Numbered from the stretch's first letter, positions 10,001 through 19,767 are shown. The stretch is DNA of 64,000 bases from Gammaproteobacteria bacterium (GCA_026196615.1 JAPHSW010000017.1:1-64000); one strand, 5' to 3'. Notes: generated by a model from the sequence alone, not told the origin. Numbers and translations are program-made.

Positions 10001-10457
10001 CTTCAATTTGCCAGGTTAACTGACAATTAGTTACTGGTTTTAGTGAATAAAGTAAGGTGCTGAGAATGATATCTTTATGACATATGGTCTTGCCATTATG
10101 TTTATAGATGACCTTATCCAGGTCTAAATTGTTTTGCTCACTAAGAATGCTTTCCAGATTTTTAAGTGTAATTCGACCCTGAGAAAAATACTGGCGAAAT
10201 TGCTCATCACTTAAATAACCTTTGGCACCTGTAGTGGCTTTTGATTGAGCTAGAGCTTCTGGAAATGATAAGTGCTGATAGCCATGTAACGTGTTATGGT
10301 GCACAAAATCTTTGAGTGATGCCTGAGCAGGTAAAACATGTTCAAGATGTTTGAGTAAATGTAATATGTTTTCACGCATTTCATCCATATTGCCTGTTTT
10401 ACCATGCTTGGATTGAATCGTGTTTTGAACTGTAGATGTTTGACTAGAATCTGACAT
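7059..10457 (-). CDS. dabA: DabA, DUF2309 zinc-binding CO2-hydrating subunit of the Dab transporter
   Basis: This 1132-residue protein belongs to the DUF2309/UPF0753 family. In Halothiobacillus the family is known to have a beta-carbonic-anhydrase-like zinc site of two Cys, an Asp and a His. All four can be placed here: C591 and D593 in LVFCMDDREEG, H782 in VIVGHGSISQ, and C797 in AAYDCGACSG. The 15-residue H-to-C spacing matches my memory of the characterised protein. An N-terminal motif LPAQASLKDFVHHNTLHGY is also typical. DabA sits on the cytoplasmic side of DabB and is thought to hydrate CO2 one way to bicarbonate using ion motive force. The protein is about 300 residues longer than I recall for the Halothiobacillus DabA, as seen in some other family members. 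An alternative Met at residue 24 is possible. Confidence 0.95.
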   Translation of the reverse strand: MSDSSQTSTVQNTIQSKHGKTGNMDEMRENILHLLKHLEHVLPAQASLKDFVHHNTLHGYQHLSFPEALAQSKATTGAKGYLSDEQFRQYFSQGRITLKNLESILSEQNNLDLDKVIYKHNGKTICHKDIILSTLLYSLKPVTNCQLTWQIEELEALERCQSDLSIEQCQTFLTNSNINSSTNDSLSNEREAISGLWQAILKTLDLDHLLLHPEDMIDMSPDRAEEMLNKQVKAGNTKEANHSHIHKQVQKESRKLLGKLLESIGRKVTLSGFIKAVSGIDLMDDIRPVLLRYLSSYLDQGMAAWHHTEREQGFYSFWKQSAHEDLSWIFDDLDDWTDNLDALSDDPMDTIIQELQRQGVSQNRWTAYLERLALELPGWSGMFLWRHTKPGYDGQTTPVNMLDYLAVRLVLERIFAQRVCSELWRSEASLETLRYYFRHRSSDFLVRYTLYNERLPEYLATLSAHQIERSKSDFSNEDNWLKLANMIWTWQQSPVGTKTPGYRVSQHAWPLFRLFQFIGYSAQDIEALEQSNIDEIFSLINSMDEETTGFIWLQAYELNYHEIYFNTLVDNEGRGRWKKRNELPDAQLVFCMDDREEGIRRHLEELNPNIETFGAAAHFGMHINWLGLDDDIPKPLCPVVAVPAYEFQEIAHKGQDAILAKHKQKRNLRLKAKALINQETRRNLLSTAVLIALSAPASLLTLIGKVFLPRQTGELAELLRDKFDLEISTRVEVNCHHPKDEPKPGDEQIGFTDSEQVDKIETFLRNIGLVNGFAPFIVIVGHGSISQNNPHMAAYDCGACSGRHSGPNARTFATIANRPEVRALLKERGLDISSNTWFLGTEHNTCDEKMIWYDTDQIPDSLQNAFEKMKHEVYEASQWSAHERCRRLASAPNPKTTSKENALKHIIGRSYDFSQARPELGHATNAICFIGRRSATQGAFFDRRIFLISYDPSTDPEGNILEGLLLANGPVGAGISLEYYFSTVDNERYGSGSKITHNVNGLFGVMDGSSGDLRTGLPRQMIEIHEAMRLQIVVEHTVEVLTKIYTAQPALQELVGKGWILLSAKDPDSNQITVFKPEKGFVPWEGKQDKSPEVKASSEWYADHNEALKLALISQPEGDDVRGRQSTGGTIK

Positions 10458-10490
10458 TTTGCATAAACTCTTGATTAGCTGATGGCTCTC

Positions 10491-11954
10491 TTATCTTAAA
10501 CTCGTGAATAATTGACTGAAATTATTGGCTGAAGCATCCATTAAATTCAAAGTGAATCCTGGAAAAAAACCAATGTATAAAAAGCCAATGACTAGAATAC
10601 TGGCAGCCAGCAACTCAACGGGTCTTAAATCAGTGATGTCATCCATATTCCCGTGACTGGGACCGGTGAAGAGTCGTCCCATGGTTCTTGCAGCATAAGC
10701 CGCACTGATCATCACACCAATGCTGACAAGTATTACAGTCCATCCCCATTGCTCAAAAGCACCGATAATGACATGTAGTTCAGCAATAAAGCCTGCTGTA
10801 CCAGGCATACCTACAGCAGCAATAAAGGCTAAAGATGTGAATATTGCAAATCGAGGTGTGATTTTGGCCAGAGAGCTATAGTCGGAAATTTCTCGGGTAT
10901 GAGTGCGTTCGTAAAGTAAGCCTATGAGTAGAAATAGAGCACCTGCGACTAGACCATGAGCGACCATTTGCATTAGAGCGCCAGTGATACCTGAAATGTT
11001 CAGTGCTGCAATACCTAATAGTACAACACCCATATGACTAATTGAGGAATAAGCTATCATGCCTTTTAAGTCAGATTGTCTCCAGGCCAATAAACCGCCA
11101 TAAATTAGACTGAATAAAGCCAGTATCATCAAAAATGTTTGTAATGATAAAACGGCTTCGGGCAACATAAATGCCGTACGGATAAGCCCATAGGCACCCA
11201 TCTTTAATAAAATACCTGAGAGTAGAATACTGACAGGGCTGGGAGCTTCAACATGAGCCAGCGGTAACCAGCCATGTATAGGAAATATTGGCATTTTGAC
11301 ACCAAAACCAACCAAAAATCCCAGAAAAATTAAAATTTGAGTATGTTCTGGCAGTGCTCGTGCACCCTCAAGCATGACATCCATAGAAAATGAATGACCA
11401 GGTATCGTATCAAATAAGGCTAGTAAACTGAGCAGCATAAAGACGGAACCGCCCATGGTGTAGAGTACAAAGTTTAGGGATGCCATACTGCGCCGTTTAC
11501 CACCCCAACGGTCAATAAGGAAAAATAATGGTACGAGAGTAAGTTCCCAGAAGACATAAAAAAGTGACCAGTCCTGAGCCATAAACACACCCAACATTGC
11601 AGATTCAAGTAGTAGCATCAGGAAATAATAGCCTTTGGTGCGCTCGGTAATACTATGTGAGGCAAGGATTGAAATAAAACATAATAAGGTGGCAAGTAAA
11701 ACCATTGGAAATGAAATACCATCGATACCCAATGAAAAAGAAGTACCCATTCTGGTATTCCAGGGAACGACTTTACTAAATTGAAGGGCGCTACTTGTCG
11801 TGTCAAATGCGAAAATAAAACTAGCGGCATAGACTAGTGTTAATGTTGCCATGCTGATGGCGGTTTTGCGTATCAATGGTGATTGACTTGGCAATATACT
11901 GATGATTATTGCTCCAATGATCGGCAACAATAATAATAATGTTAGACTATACAT
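10491..11954 (-). CDS. NuoM-like proton-pump subunit A, first gene of the Dab cluster
   Basis: This 487-residue NuoM-family membrane protein keeps all key ionisable residues: Glu in FYVFWELTLVPLFF, Lys in GFGVKMPIFPIHGW, Lys in GILLKMGAYGLIR and Glu in TAGFIAELHVI. It is the sister of the other two NuoM-like genes and looks the most like genuine NuoM. It is first in the minus-strand cluster and lies 33 bp before dabA. Its promoter should be in the 247-bp region shared with divergent parE. No LysR-type regulator gene is adjacent, although such regulators accompany some characterised dab operons. It may have been recruited from complex I or a hydrogenase-type pump; the link to carbon uptake is inferred from position. 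Confidence 0.87.
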   Translation of the reverse strand: MYSLTLLLLLPIIGAIIISILPSQSPLIRKTAISMATLTLVYAASFIFAFDTTSSALQFSKVVPWNTRMGTSFSLGIDGISFPMVLLATLLCFISILASHSITERTKGYYFLMLLLESAMLGVFMAQDWSLFYVFWELTLVPLFFLIDRWGGKRRSMASLNFVLYTMGGSVFMLLSLLALFDTIPGHSFSMDVMLEGARALPEHTQILIFLGFLVGFGVKMPIFPIHGWLPLAHVEAPSPVSILLSGILLKMGAYGLIRTAFMLPEAVLSLQTFLMILALFSLIYGGLLAWRQSDLKGMIAYSSISHMGVVLLGIAALNISGITGALMQMVAHGLVAGALFLLIGLLYERTHTREISDYSSLAKITPRFAIFTSLAFIAAVGMPGTAGFIAELHVIIGAFEQWGWTVILVSIGVMISAAYAARTMGRLFTGPSHGNMDDITDLRPVELLAASILVIGFLYIGFFPGFTLNLMDASANNFSQLFTSLR

Positions 11955-12201
11955 ATAGACTCTGTTTTTGGTAAAAAATGACTTTAGTAAAAATACAGCT
12001 TTGCTTAATTTAGGGTTTGGTCGTAGACTTCCATATGCCGAGAAATATTCGCCAAAATAGAATAGTATGGCATAGGATTTTCTGGAATAATGACGGCGTA
12101 TTATACGTTAAATAGTGATTTTTAGCCAGTGGCTTAGACCCTCTATTTATCACTCGAAGATACAATATTGTCAAATATATTAATGAAGGTTAAAACAATA
12201 A
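11955..12201. promoter_or_regulatory. Divergent promoter region between the Dab cluster and parE
   Basis: This is 247 bp of AT-rich sequence between two divergent genes and must hold promoters for both. I could not fix a convincing -35/-10 pair or operator on either strand. The parE side ends with GAAGG about 12 bases before the start codon, a usable ribosome-binding site. The subunit A side has only a weak AGAGT. Confidence 0.4.
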
Positions 12202-14109
12202 ATGGTAGCAAGTTCTTACGATGCACAGGATATTGAAGTTTTAAATGGTCTTGACCCTGTAAAAAGACGCCCTGGGATGTATACTCAGGTTGAACGACCC
12301 AATCATCTGGCCCAGGAAGTGATTGATAATAGTGTCGATGAAGCTATGGCTGGGTTTGCTCGTCGTCTTGACGTGATTTTATATAAAGATGGTTCATTAT
12401 CAGTTAAAGATGATGGGCGTGGCATGCCTGTTGACTTGCACCCTGAAGAAAAAATTCCTGGCATCGAATTAATTTTAACTCGTCTACATGCAGGGGGAAA
12501 ATTTTCAAATGATAACTATCAGTTTTCAGGTGGTTTGCATGGTGTGGGTGTCTCAGTCGTTAATGCGCTTTCATTAAAACTTGAGATTTGGGTTCGTAGA
12601 AAAGGTGAAGAGTTTCACATGGCCTTTGCCGGTGGTGACAAAACTTCAGATCTGAAAGTCATAGGTGAAGTCGGAAAACGAAATACTGGTACGATGGTTC
12701 GTTTTTGGCCAGATAAGCAATACTTTGACACAACAAAATTTTCAGTGCGCCGTTTAAAACATGGTTTGAAAGCAAAAGCCGTATTGTGCCCAGGTCTGGA
12801 AATTAACTTTAAAGATGAAAATAGCGGTGAAACTGAGAGCTGGCTTTATGAAAATGGCCTGTCTGATTACCTTGTGGATGAGATAGATGGTAGAGAATGC
12901 ATTCCTACGATACCTTTTACTGGACACTTGGAAGGTAACAATGAACAAGCTGAATGGGCTGTACTCTGGTTAGATAAAGAAAGTGAAACATATGATGGCA
13001 CGCTTACCATGGAAAGTTATGCTAACTTAATTCCAACGGCACAAGGCGGAACTCATGTTAATGGATTTCGTACGGGACTAACAGAAGCCATACGAGAATT
13101 TTGTGAGTTTCGTAATCTATTGCCTAGAGGTGTGAAACTGACGCCTGATGATGTTTGGGATAGTTGCTGCTATATCTTATCAGTTAAATTATTAGATCCA
13201 CTTTTTTCAGGTCAGACAAAAGAACGTCTTTCATCTCGTGAGTGTGCTCCTTTTGTGTCTGGTGTGGCAAAAGATGCGTTTAGTCTATGGCTTAATGAAC
13301 ATACTGAAGATGCGGAAAAGCTGGCAGAACAAGTTATTAGTCGTGCTAACCAGCGTATTCGAGCTGGGAAAAAAATAGTACGAAAAAAAGTAACTCAGGG
13401 GCCAGCTTTGCCTGGTAAGTTAGCTGATTGTACTTCTTCCGATTTTAATGAAACTGAACTGTTTTTGGTAGAAGGTGATTCAGCTGGGGGATCGGCCAAG
13501 CAAGCACGAGATAGATACTTTCAAGCGATTATGCCCTTACGCGGTAAAATTCTGAATACCTGGGAAGTTGATTCTGCTCAGGTATTGGCTTCCAATGAGG
13601 TTCACGATATTTCAGTTGCTGTTGGTGTTGAGCCTGGTTCTACTGATTTGAAAGGACTTCGATACGGAAAAATTTGTATTCTGGCTGATGCGGATTCGGA
13701 TGGCTTACATATTGCCACCTTGCTTTGTGCTTTGTTTATTCGACATTTTATGCCGCTAGTGAAGGCTGGTCACATTTATGTTGCCATGCCACCTTTATTT
13801 CGAATTGATATTGGAAAACAAGTCTTTTATGCGCTTGATGAATCTGAGAAAAAAGGAATTTTGGATAGGATTGAGGCTGAAAAAATAAGAGGAAAGGTCA
13901 GTGTTCAGCGTTTTAAAGGATTGGGTGAAATGAACCCTCTTCAATTAAGAGAAACAACCATTGCACCTGATACACGTCGTTTGGTTCGCCTAACGGTAGA
14001 AGAAGGTGATGAGACTTTTAAAGTGATGGATATGCTTCTGGGTAAAAAAAGAGCATCTGATCGTCGTTCCTGGCTTGAAAATAAAGGGGATCTGGCCGAT
14101 ATTAAATAA
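12202..14109 (+). CDS. parE: DNA topoisomerase IV subunit B
   Basis: This 635-residue ATPase subunit of topoisomerase IV decatenates daughter chromosomes together with ParC. The GHKL ATPase domain shows DNSVDEAMAG, DDGRGMPVD and GGLHGVGVSVVNALS. The TOPRIM domain shows LFLVEGDSAGGSAKQARD and the metal-binding ADADSDGLH, followed by the QRFKGLGEMNP element. Its length, and the RLHAGGKF segment followed directly by the glycine loop, indicate ParE and not GyrB; the nearby parC supports this. It is separated from parC by the receiver-GGDEF gene, so the two subunits are split by a signalling gene. Confidence 0.96.
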   Translation: MVASSYDAQDIEVLNGLDPVKRRPGMYTQVERPNHLAQEVIDNSVDEAMAGFARRLDVILYKDGSLSVKDDGRGMPVDLHPEEKIPGIELILTRLHAGGKFSNDNYQFSGGLHGVGVSVVNALSLKLEIWVRRKGEEFHMAFAGGDKTSDLKVIGEVGKRNTGTMVRFWPDKQYFDTTKFSVRRLKHGLKAKAVLCPGLEINFKDENSGETESWLYENGLSDYLVDEIDGRECIPTIPFTGHLEGNNEQAEWAVLWLDKESETYDGTLTMESYANLIPTAQGGTHVNGFRTGLTEAIREFCEFRNLLPRGVKLTPDDVWDSCCYILSVKLLDPLFSGQTKERLSSRECAPFVSGVAKDAFSLWLNEHTEDAEKLAEQVISRANQRIRAGKKIVRKKVTQGPALPGKLADCTSSDFNETELFLVEGDSAGGSAKQARDRYFQAIMPLRGKILNTWEVDSAQVLASNEVHDISVAVGVEPGSTDLKGLRYGKICILADADSDGLHIATLLCALFIRHFMPLVKAGHIYVAMPPLFRIDIGKQVFYALDESEKKGILDRIEAEKIRGKVSVQRFKGLGEMNPLQLRETTIAPDTRRLVRLTVEEGDETFKVMDMLLGKKRASDRRSWLENKGDLADIK

Positions 14110-14157
14110 AGATGATTTTTTCATCTTATTGACACCATTTTTAGCACGAGGGGGACT

Positions 14158-15087
14158 ATGCAAGTTTTAGTGGCAGAAGATAGTGCAGTTCTAAGAGCAA
14201 TTATCATAGAAATTCTAACTGAATTAGGACACTCGATTTGTGCCGTTGAAAATGGACATGAAGCAGTAGAAGTTTTTAAAAAAAATCAGCAACAAGACCA
14301 AAAAATTGATCTCATTATTATGGATGCTGAGATGCCTGTTATGGATGGTATTTCTTCAACCTATGCCATTCGTTCAATGATAGGAGAAGACTGGATTCCA
14401 ATTATTTTTTTAAGTGCTCATTCTGATGATGTTTATATTCAACAAGCATTGGATTCTGGGGCAGATGTCTATCTTCACAAACCTGTTAATAAAGTTGAAT
14501 TAAGCGCTCAAATTAAAGCAATGAGCCGCATTGCTAGTATGAAGCAAAAATTAGATGAGTTAAATGCCCAACTACAAAGTTTAGCTGACCAGGATGGTCT
14601 AACAAAAATTGCAAATCGTAGAGTCTTCAACGAACGGATTAGTTATGAGCTGAAATTATGTACTCGAAATAAAATTCCTTTTACACTTGCATTATGTGAT
14701 ATTGATTTTTTCAAATTATACAATGATACCTATGGGCATTTAGCTGGTGATAATTGCTTAAAAAAAGTGGCCAAAACAATGGAGCGTTCCTTTAAAAGGG
14801 AAACTGATTTAGTTGCACGGTATGGAGGAGAGGAATTTGCTATTTTGCTTCATGGTGTGGGTTCAGAGGAGGCGTTACCTCTACTTGAAAAAATGTTAGT
14901 TAACATTAAATCCCTCGATATACCTCATAGTGCTTCCAAAATTGCTCAAAATATTACAATGAGTATCGGTGTGGTGACAAATAACGGTACTGACAGTGAA
15001 AAAACACCCAATGCTTTTATTCAATTAGCAGATAATGCTTTATATGAAGCAAAAGAAAGGGGGCGTAATCAGATTGTGGTTAATTAA
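14158..15087 (+). CDS. Receiver-GGDEF diguanylate cyclase response regulator
   Basis: This 309-residue protein has a receiver domain at residues about 1-120, with the phospho-acceptor Asp in LIIMDAEMPVMDG and the Lys in YLHKPVNK. A short helical linker leads to a GGDEF domain. The active-site motif is intact (ARYGGEEFAILL), and a canonical inhibitory I-site RETD lies five residues before GGEEF. An active diguanylate cyclase with product inhibition, switched by phosphorylation as in PleD/WspR-type proteins, is therefore expected. A strong Shine-Dalgarno (GAGGGGG) precedes the ATG. It sits between parE and parC, 48 bp after parE. The cognate kinase is not in the window. Confidence 0.93.
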   Translation: MQVLVAEDSAVLRAIIIEILTELGHSICAVENGHEAVEVFKKNQQQDQKIDLIIMDAEMPVMDGISSTYAIRSMIGEDWIPIIFLSAHSDDVYIQQALDSGADVYLHKPVNKVELSAQIKAMSRIASMKQKLDELNAQLQSLADQDGLTKIANRRVFNERISYELKLCTRNKIPFTLALCDIDFFKLYNDTYGHLAGDNCLKKVAKTMERSFKRETDLVARYGGEEFAILLHGVGSEEALPLLEKMLVNIKSLDIPHSASKIAQNITMSIGVVTNNGTDSEKTPNAFIQLADNALYEAKERGRNQIVVN

Positions 15088-15319
15088 GATTAAAGATAGA
15101 AATGAGATATTTTAAGGACTCTCATACCATACTAAGCCATAGCTTTAAAATTAATTTGGAATTTAACCTTATTCTATTGTTCTTTCGTCTTTGTCATGTG
15201 TTTAAATCAACATTTCCGAGTAACACCCCTTGTTTTTATCGTTCTTATTCATTAGTATCAGCTAAATCATTATAAAAACACTATTTTCAATAACTTAAAG
15301 TATAAGAATCTAATATTAT

Positions 15320-17584
15320 ATGTCTGAAACAACTTTCCAGGACGATGGTGCTGAGGCGCAAGCTATTTCAACTTTTACTGAGCAGGCTTACCTGGATTAC
15401 TCCATGTACGTCATTTTGGATCGGGCTCTACCTCATATCGCAGATGGCTTAAAGCCTGTTCAGAGACGAATTATATATGCGATGTCAGAGTTAGGTCTTA
15501 AAGCTGGGGCAAAGCACAAAAAATCAGCTCGAACAGTTGGTGATGTTTTAGGTAAATACCATCCTCATGGTGACAGTGCCTGTTATGAGGCAATGGTATT
15601 GATGGCTCAGCCGTTTACTTATCGCTATCCATTAGTCGATGGGCAGGGAAACTGGGGCTCACTGGATGATCCTAAATCCTTTGCAGCAATGCGTTATACC
15701 GAATCAAAACTATCCTTATTTTCAGAAGTGTTATTAGATGAATTGGGACAGGGAACAGTTGATTGGGAACCTAATTTTGATGGTACTCTTGAAGAACCAC
15801 GATTATTACCTGCACAAGTACCGCATATTTTATTAAATGGTACAACAGGTATTGCGGTTGGTATGGCAACTGACATACCTGCGCATAACCTCAACGAAGT
15901 AGTGAATGCCTGTGTCTTATTATTGGACTCTCCAGGTGCAACACTTGAGCAAGTGTGTGAGGAAATTAAAGGTCCTGATTATCCGACAGATGCTGAAATT
16001 ATTACTCCTTCTGAAGAGATTCTAAAGATTTATCGTACTGGAAATGGTTCTATTCGAATGAGAGCCTGTTATGAAAAAGAAAATAGTGATGTGATTATTA
16101 CCGCTTTACCCCATCAAACCTCTGGTAGCAAAGTTTTAGAACAAATTGCAGCACAGATGCAAGCCAAAAAATTACCAATGGTTTCAGATCTTAGAGATGA
16201 ATCAGACCATGAAAACCCAACTCGACTGGTAATTGTTCCTCGTTCAAATAGAATTGATGTGGAACAACTGATGCAGCATCTATTTGCTACCACTGATCTG
16301 GAAAAGAGCTATCGTGTCAATATGAACATGATTGGTCTTGAAGGTCGTCCACAGGTCAAAGATCTTAAAATGATCTTAGAACAGTGGTTGATGTATCGTT
16401 TTGAAACCGTGAGAAGGCGTCTGCAATATCGTCTGGATAAGGTAAATGAACGATTGCACTTACTAGATGGTTTTTTAATTGCCTTTTTAAATATTGATGA
16501 AGTCATTCACATCATTCGGACAGAAGATAAGCCGAAACCTGTTTTAATGGCTCGTTTTTCATTAAGTGATATTCAGGCTGAAGCGGTATTAAATCTTAAA
16601 TTACGTCATCTTGCTAAATTAGAAGAGATGAAAATTCGTGAAGAGCAAGAGGAGTTACAGACAGAGAAAGATTGGTTAACTAAGACTCTGGGGTCACGTC
16701 AGCGAATGAAAACAGTGATCAAAAAAGAATTAATTGCGGCAGCTAAAAAACATGGTGATGAACGTCGCTCACCATTAGTCTCTCGTGATGCTGCCAAAGC
16801 AATGGAAGAGACGGATTTGGTTGGAGCTGATCCGATTACTGTGGTTCTTTCTGAAAAAGGCTGGATTCGTGCTGCAAAAGGCCATGATACAGATGCCACG
16901 GCTTTAAATTATAAAGCTGGTGACGCTTATAAAACCAGTACTCAAGGAAAAAGTAACCAACAGGTGGCTATTTTAGATAGTGTTGGCCGAAGCTATTCTC
17001 TACCGGGTCATACTCTGCCATCGGCAAGAGGTCAAGGTGAACCTTTAACTGGTCGTATTACTCCTACTGGAAATGTAAACTTTGTTTCTGTTCTAATGAA
17101 TGCGAATGAAGAACAGCTTTATTTGTGTACAACTGATGCGGGTTATGGCTTTGTAACTAAGCTCAGCGATATGTTTAGTAAGAACAAAAAAGGTAAAGCT
17201 TTAATAAAAGTACCAGCAGGAGCCCAGGTGATGGAGCCTGTTTTAGTTAATAACATGGAAACTGATAAAGTGGTTGCTGTGAGCAATGAAGGGCGGCTAT
17301 TGATTCATTCCATATCTGAGCTGCCAATATTGGCAAAGGGAAAAGGAATCAAAATTATTTCTATTCCATCTTCTCGTGTTGCTGAGCGTGAAGAATTTGT
17401 TCAAGCCCTTATTGTCTTACCAGAAGGTGAAAAATTGACTATTATCTCTGGTAAGCGTCATTTGACATTAAAAATGGCTGATCTTGAGCACTATATTCAT
17501 GAGCGTGGTCGTCGTGGTAATAAATTGCCTAGAGGATTACAGAAAGTAGATGCTATTTATGCTGGAGAAAAAGACACAGGGTAA
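15320..17584 (+). CDS. parC: DNA topoisomerase IV subunit A
   Basis: This 754-residue DNA-cleaving subunit of topoisomerase IV has its catalytic tyrosine at Y126 in [12 protein letters not shown]. The quinolone-resistance region reads [16 protein letters not shown] with Ser86 and Glu90, the wild-type-like residues at the positions equal to E. coli S80 and E84. The C-terminal half carries the beta-pinwheel repeats (for example [17 protein letters not shown]). The gene starts 232 bp after the GGDEF gene and so probably has its own promoter; the Shine-Dalgarno is weak. It converges with the FimX-like gene, with only 68 bp between the stops. Confidence 0.96.
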   Translation: MSETTFQDDGAEAQAISTFTEQAYLDYSMYVILDRALPHIADGLKPVQRRIIYAMSELGLKAGAKHKKSARTVGDVLGKYHPHGDSACYEAMVLMAQPFTYRYPLVDGQGNWGSLDDPKSFAAMRYTESKLSLFSEVLLDELGQGTVDWEPNFDGTLEEPRLLPAQVPHILLNGTTGIAVGMATDIPAHNLNEVVNACVLLLDSPGATLEQVCEEIKGPDYPTDAEIITPSEEILKIYRTGNGSIRMRACYEKENSDVIITALPHQTSGSKVLEQIAAQMQAKKLPMVSDLRDESDHENPTRLVIVPRSNRIDVEQLMQHLFATTDLEKSYRVNMNMIGLEGRPQVKDLKMILEQWLMYRFETVRRRLQYRLDKVNERLHLLDGFLIAFLNIDEVIHIIRTEDKPKPVLMARFSLSDIQAEAVLNLKLRHLAKLEEMKIREEQEELQTEKDWLTKTLGSRQRMKTVIKKELIAAAKKHGDERRSPLVSRDAAKAMEETDLVGADPITVVLSEKGWIRAAKGHDTDATALNYKAGDAYKTSTQGKSNQQVAILDSVGRSYSLPGHTLPSARGQGEPLTGRITPTGNVNFVSVLMNANEEQLYLCTTDAGYGFVTKLSDMFSKNKKGKALIKVPAGAQVMEPVLVNNMETDKVVAVSNEGRLLIHSISELPILAKGKGIKIISIPSSRVAEREEFVQALIVLPEGEKLTIISGKRHLTLKMADLEHYIHERGRRGNKLPRGLQKVDAIYAGEKDTG

Positions 17585-17652
17585 TAGGAAAGTAGGTTAT
17601 AAAAGTAGAGCAATAAAACATGATGGGACAGCTTTACTCTGTTAAGCAGTAA

Positions 17653-19767
17653 TTAAGAAAAGCTGGAAAAGTCAAAATCCAACGATTCACTAGCCTCTTG
17701 TAGAAAGATACCTTGAATAAAGTGTGCGCCGGATTGCCAAATAACTGACAGGGAACTTGCTTCTTCGACAAAGGGTACAATTGTCTTCACTTTGAATTCG
17801 TTAGCCTGAGCACAGACTTCATTTAATGCCACCAGTTTATCTGCATTGGTGGATATATCTTTTACTAATTCAATATCAAGCTTAAGAAAGTCTACTTTTA
17901 CGTGTTTTAAAAGTGTAAATGCATTTTCTTCTTTACCAAAATGCTCTAAAGAAAAGTGAGAACCTATTTGTTGTAACTGTTTAGATAATTGTTGTGTTTG
18001 GCGAAGGTTTTCAGCAGCCTGATGAGCTTTGACCTGAAATATTACTGAATCAGCCTTGAGTTCATAACGTTCCAGATTATGTTTAACCCATGCAAGAAAT
18101 TTATCATCAGAAAGTGATGCACTGGTTAGTTTTATAATAAAACGGTTATTATGACCAGCTTTGACTCGTTCTGAAAGTATGCGCATTGCTTCTGCAATTA
18201 TCCAACGATCAATGTGAATTGAATGGTTGGTTGCTTCTGCTGCTGGTAAGAATTCACGTGGAAAAATAATGTCACCTTGCTCATTACGTAGACGAATAAA
18301 GAGTTCGAAATTTTCACTACCTTCGCCGAGCAGATTAACAAAGGGTTGAAAGACAAGGAACATTCTTTGCTGTTTTATTGCATTGTCAATTTCATTTTCC
18401 CAGTATTTTAAAAGTTCTTTATTGCTCATTTCACTGGCGTCTGGGATGTGTTGATAAACTTGATTTCCTCCTTGCTCAATAGCTGTTGCACAGGCTTTTT
18501 GAACATAGGTAAGGCTGCTTTGAGCACCATTACTTGATGAGTTTATCTCTAATACACCAATGCTGCATGTTGTTGTAATACTTTTATCGCTGACATCAGC
18601 AATATAATCATCAATTGTTTTTCGAAGATTTTCTGCTGTCTGTAGGGCTTCCTGTTGCTTATCTGTTTGAAATATTGCAGTAAATCTATAGGATTCATAA
18701 CGGGCCAGAAAAACCTTGTCCCCTGCAGTACTTTTTAATAACCCGGCGAGATTTGCGATAAGTTTATCACTGTTAATATCACCTAGTTTTTCTTTGATTT
18801 CAATAAATTTGTCCAAGGTAATGTAGAACAGGTAAGCCTGTTTATCATTATCAATTGCATCTTCAACTATTTCCTCTAGACGTTCTAGAAAGTAACGGCG
18901 ATTATAAAGGCCAGTTTCCTGGCATTGGTTGTTAAGCGTTGCCAGTTTTGCCTGTAGTTTTTCCTGAGCTTTTTTATTTATGCCATCATTTCTAATAATA
19001 ATTTGAATGCACTCTTCTCCGGACATACTGGCAGGCTGAAACTCCATTTTTATTTGAAATTCAGTTCCATCATCTTTGACCCCATGAACTTTAAGTGTAT
19101 TTTCGCTTGATTCCTCATCTACGGATTTTGTTTTGTTTGACTCTGAATAGCGTCGTAACCAGTCTTTTAATTGTGCGCTATCTTCAGAGGAGACTAAGTC
19201 CATTACAGGCATAGCTTCAATATCATCACGACTTTCATAACCAAACATTTGGTAGTAAGGATCATTTGATAAAATATGCATACCTTCATGAATGTACGCA
19301 ATGGCATCACGAGAACTATCAATCAGCTGTTGGCAACGTGTTTCAGAATCTTCAAGTTGTTTGCTTAGAACCTGTTTACTGCGTAAGCCTTTTAGTGCTT
19401 CAAATTCTTTTTTTATAATCAGTCCGGTAAGTTCTTCTGGATCTTCAGGAATGACACTACTAACTCCCAATGTCATTAGCTCTAAAGTTTCTTCGGCTGT
19501 TTTGTCACCAAGCAAAATAAAGACGGCGTCACTTTGTGCGGTTTTTATGGTATCTAATGCAATGGATACATCTAATTCAGCAATATTATCGGTAAATAAA
19601 ATAATATCGTAGTTTTTTTTATGAATTTCTTTAGCAAAAAGTTCAGCACTGGAAATAATTTTGGGGCGTAAAGTTAAACCACTATTTCTTAGTGCATTAC
19701 TGGTTTCTACAGCATCATTTTCAGAATGATTGACCAATAGTAGTTGAATGATATTATTTTGTTTCAC
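17653..19767 (-). CDS. fimX: FimX-like REC-PAS-GGDEF-EAL c-di-GMP effector with degenerate catalytic motifs
   Basis: This 704-residue protein has a receiver-like domain at about 1-130, PAS at about 140-265, GGDEF-like at about 275-440 and EAL-like at about 455-700. GGDEF is replaced by ESYRF (LARYESYRFTAIF), so cyclase activity is not expected. In the EAL domain the motif is ELF, the NLS Asn is Lys (IIKLTSASL), the LEITE Glu is Gln (VIFQVKA) and DDFGTG is EHFGKE. The metal ligands are therefore lost and phosphodiesterase activity is very unlikely. Domain order, length and degeneracy match Pseudomonas FimX, a c-di-GMP-binding regulator of type IV pilus assembly through PilZ and PilB. Linkage to parC and, more distantly, psd recalls the Pseudomonas fimX region. 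Orthology is likely but not proven. Confidence 0.8.
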   Translation of the reverse strand: MKQNNIIQLLLVNHSENDAVETSNALRNSGLTLRPKIISSAELFAKEIHKKNYDIILFTDNIAELDVSIALDTIKTAQSDAVFILLGDKTAEETLELMTLGVSSVIPEDPEELTGLIIKKEFEALKGLRSKQVLSKQLEDSETRCQQLIDSSRDAIAYIHEGMHILSNDPYYQMFGYESRDDIEAMPVMDLVSSEDSAQLKDWLRRYSESNKTKSVDEESSENTLKVHGVKDDGTEFQIKMEFQPASMSGEECIQIIIRNDGINKKAQEKLQAKLATLNNQCQETGLYNRRYFLERLEEIVEDAIDNDKQAYLFYITLDKFIEIKEKLGDINSDKLIANLAGLLKSTAGDKVFLARYESYRFTAIFQTDKQQEALQTAENLRKTIDDYIADVSDKSITTTCSIGVLEINSSSNGAQSSLTYVQKACATAIEQGGNQVYQHIPDASEMSNKELLKYWENEIDNAIKQQRMFLVFQPFVNLLGEGSENFELFIRLRNEQGDIIFPREFLPAAEATNHSIHIDRWIIAEAMRILSERVKAGHNNRFIIKLTSASLSDDKFLAWVKHNLERYELKADSVIFQVKAHQAAENLRQTQQLSKQLQQIGSHFSLEHFGKEENAFTLLKHVKVDFLKLDIELVKDISTNADKLVALNEVCAQANEFKVKTIVPFVEEASSLSVIWQSGAHFIQGIFLQEASESLDFDFSSFS

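Noticed and set aside
2351-11954. A partial NADH dehydrogenase (complex I) operon
   Set aside because: Only NuoM/NuoL-type genes are present, with no nuoA-K or flavoprotein genes, and they surround a DUF2309 gene, the hallmark of a Dab locus.
15320-15700. Quinolone-resistance mutation in parC
   Set aside because: Ser86 and Glu90 are the wild-type residues at the resistance positions.
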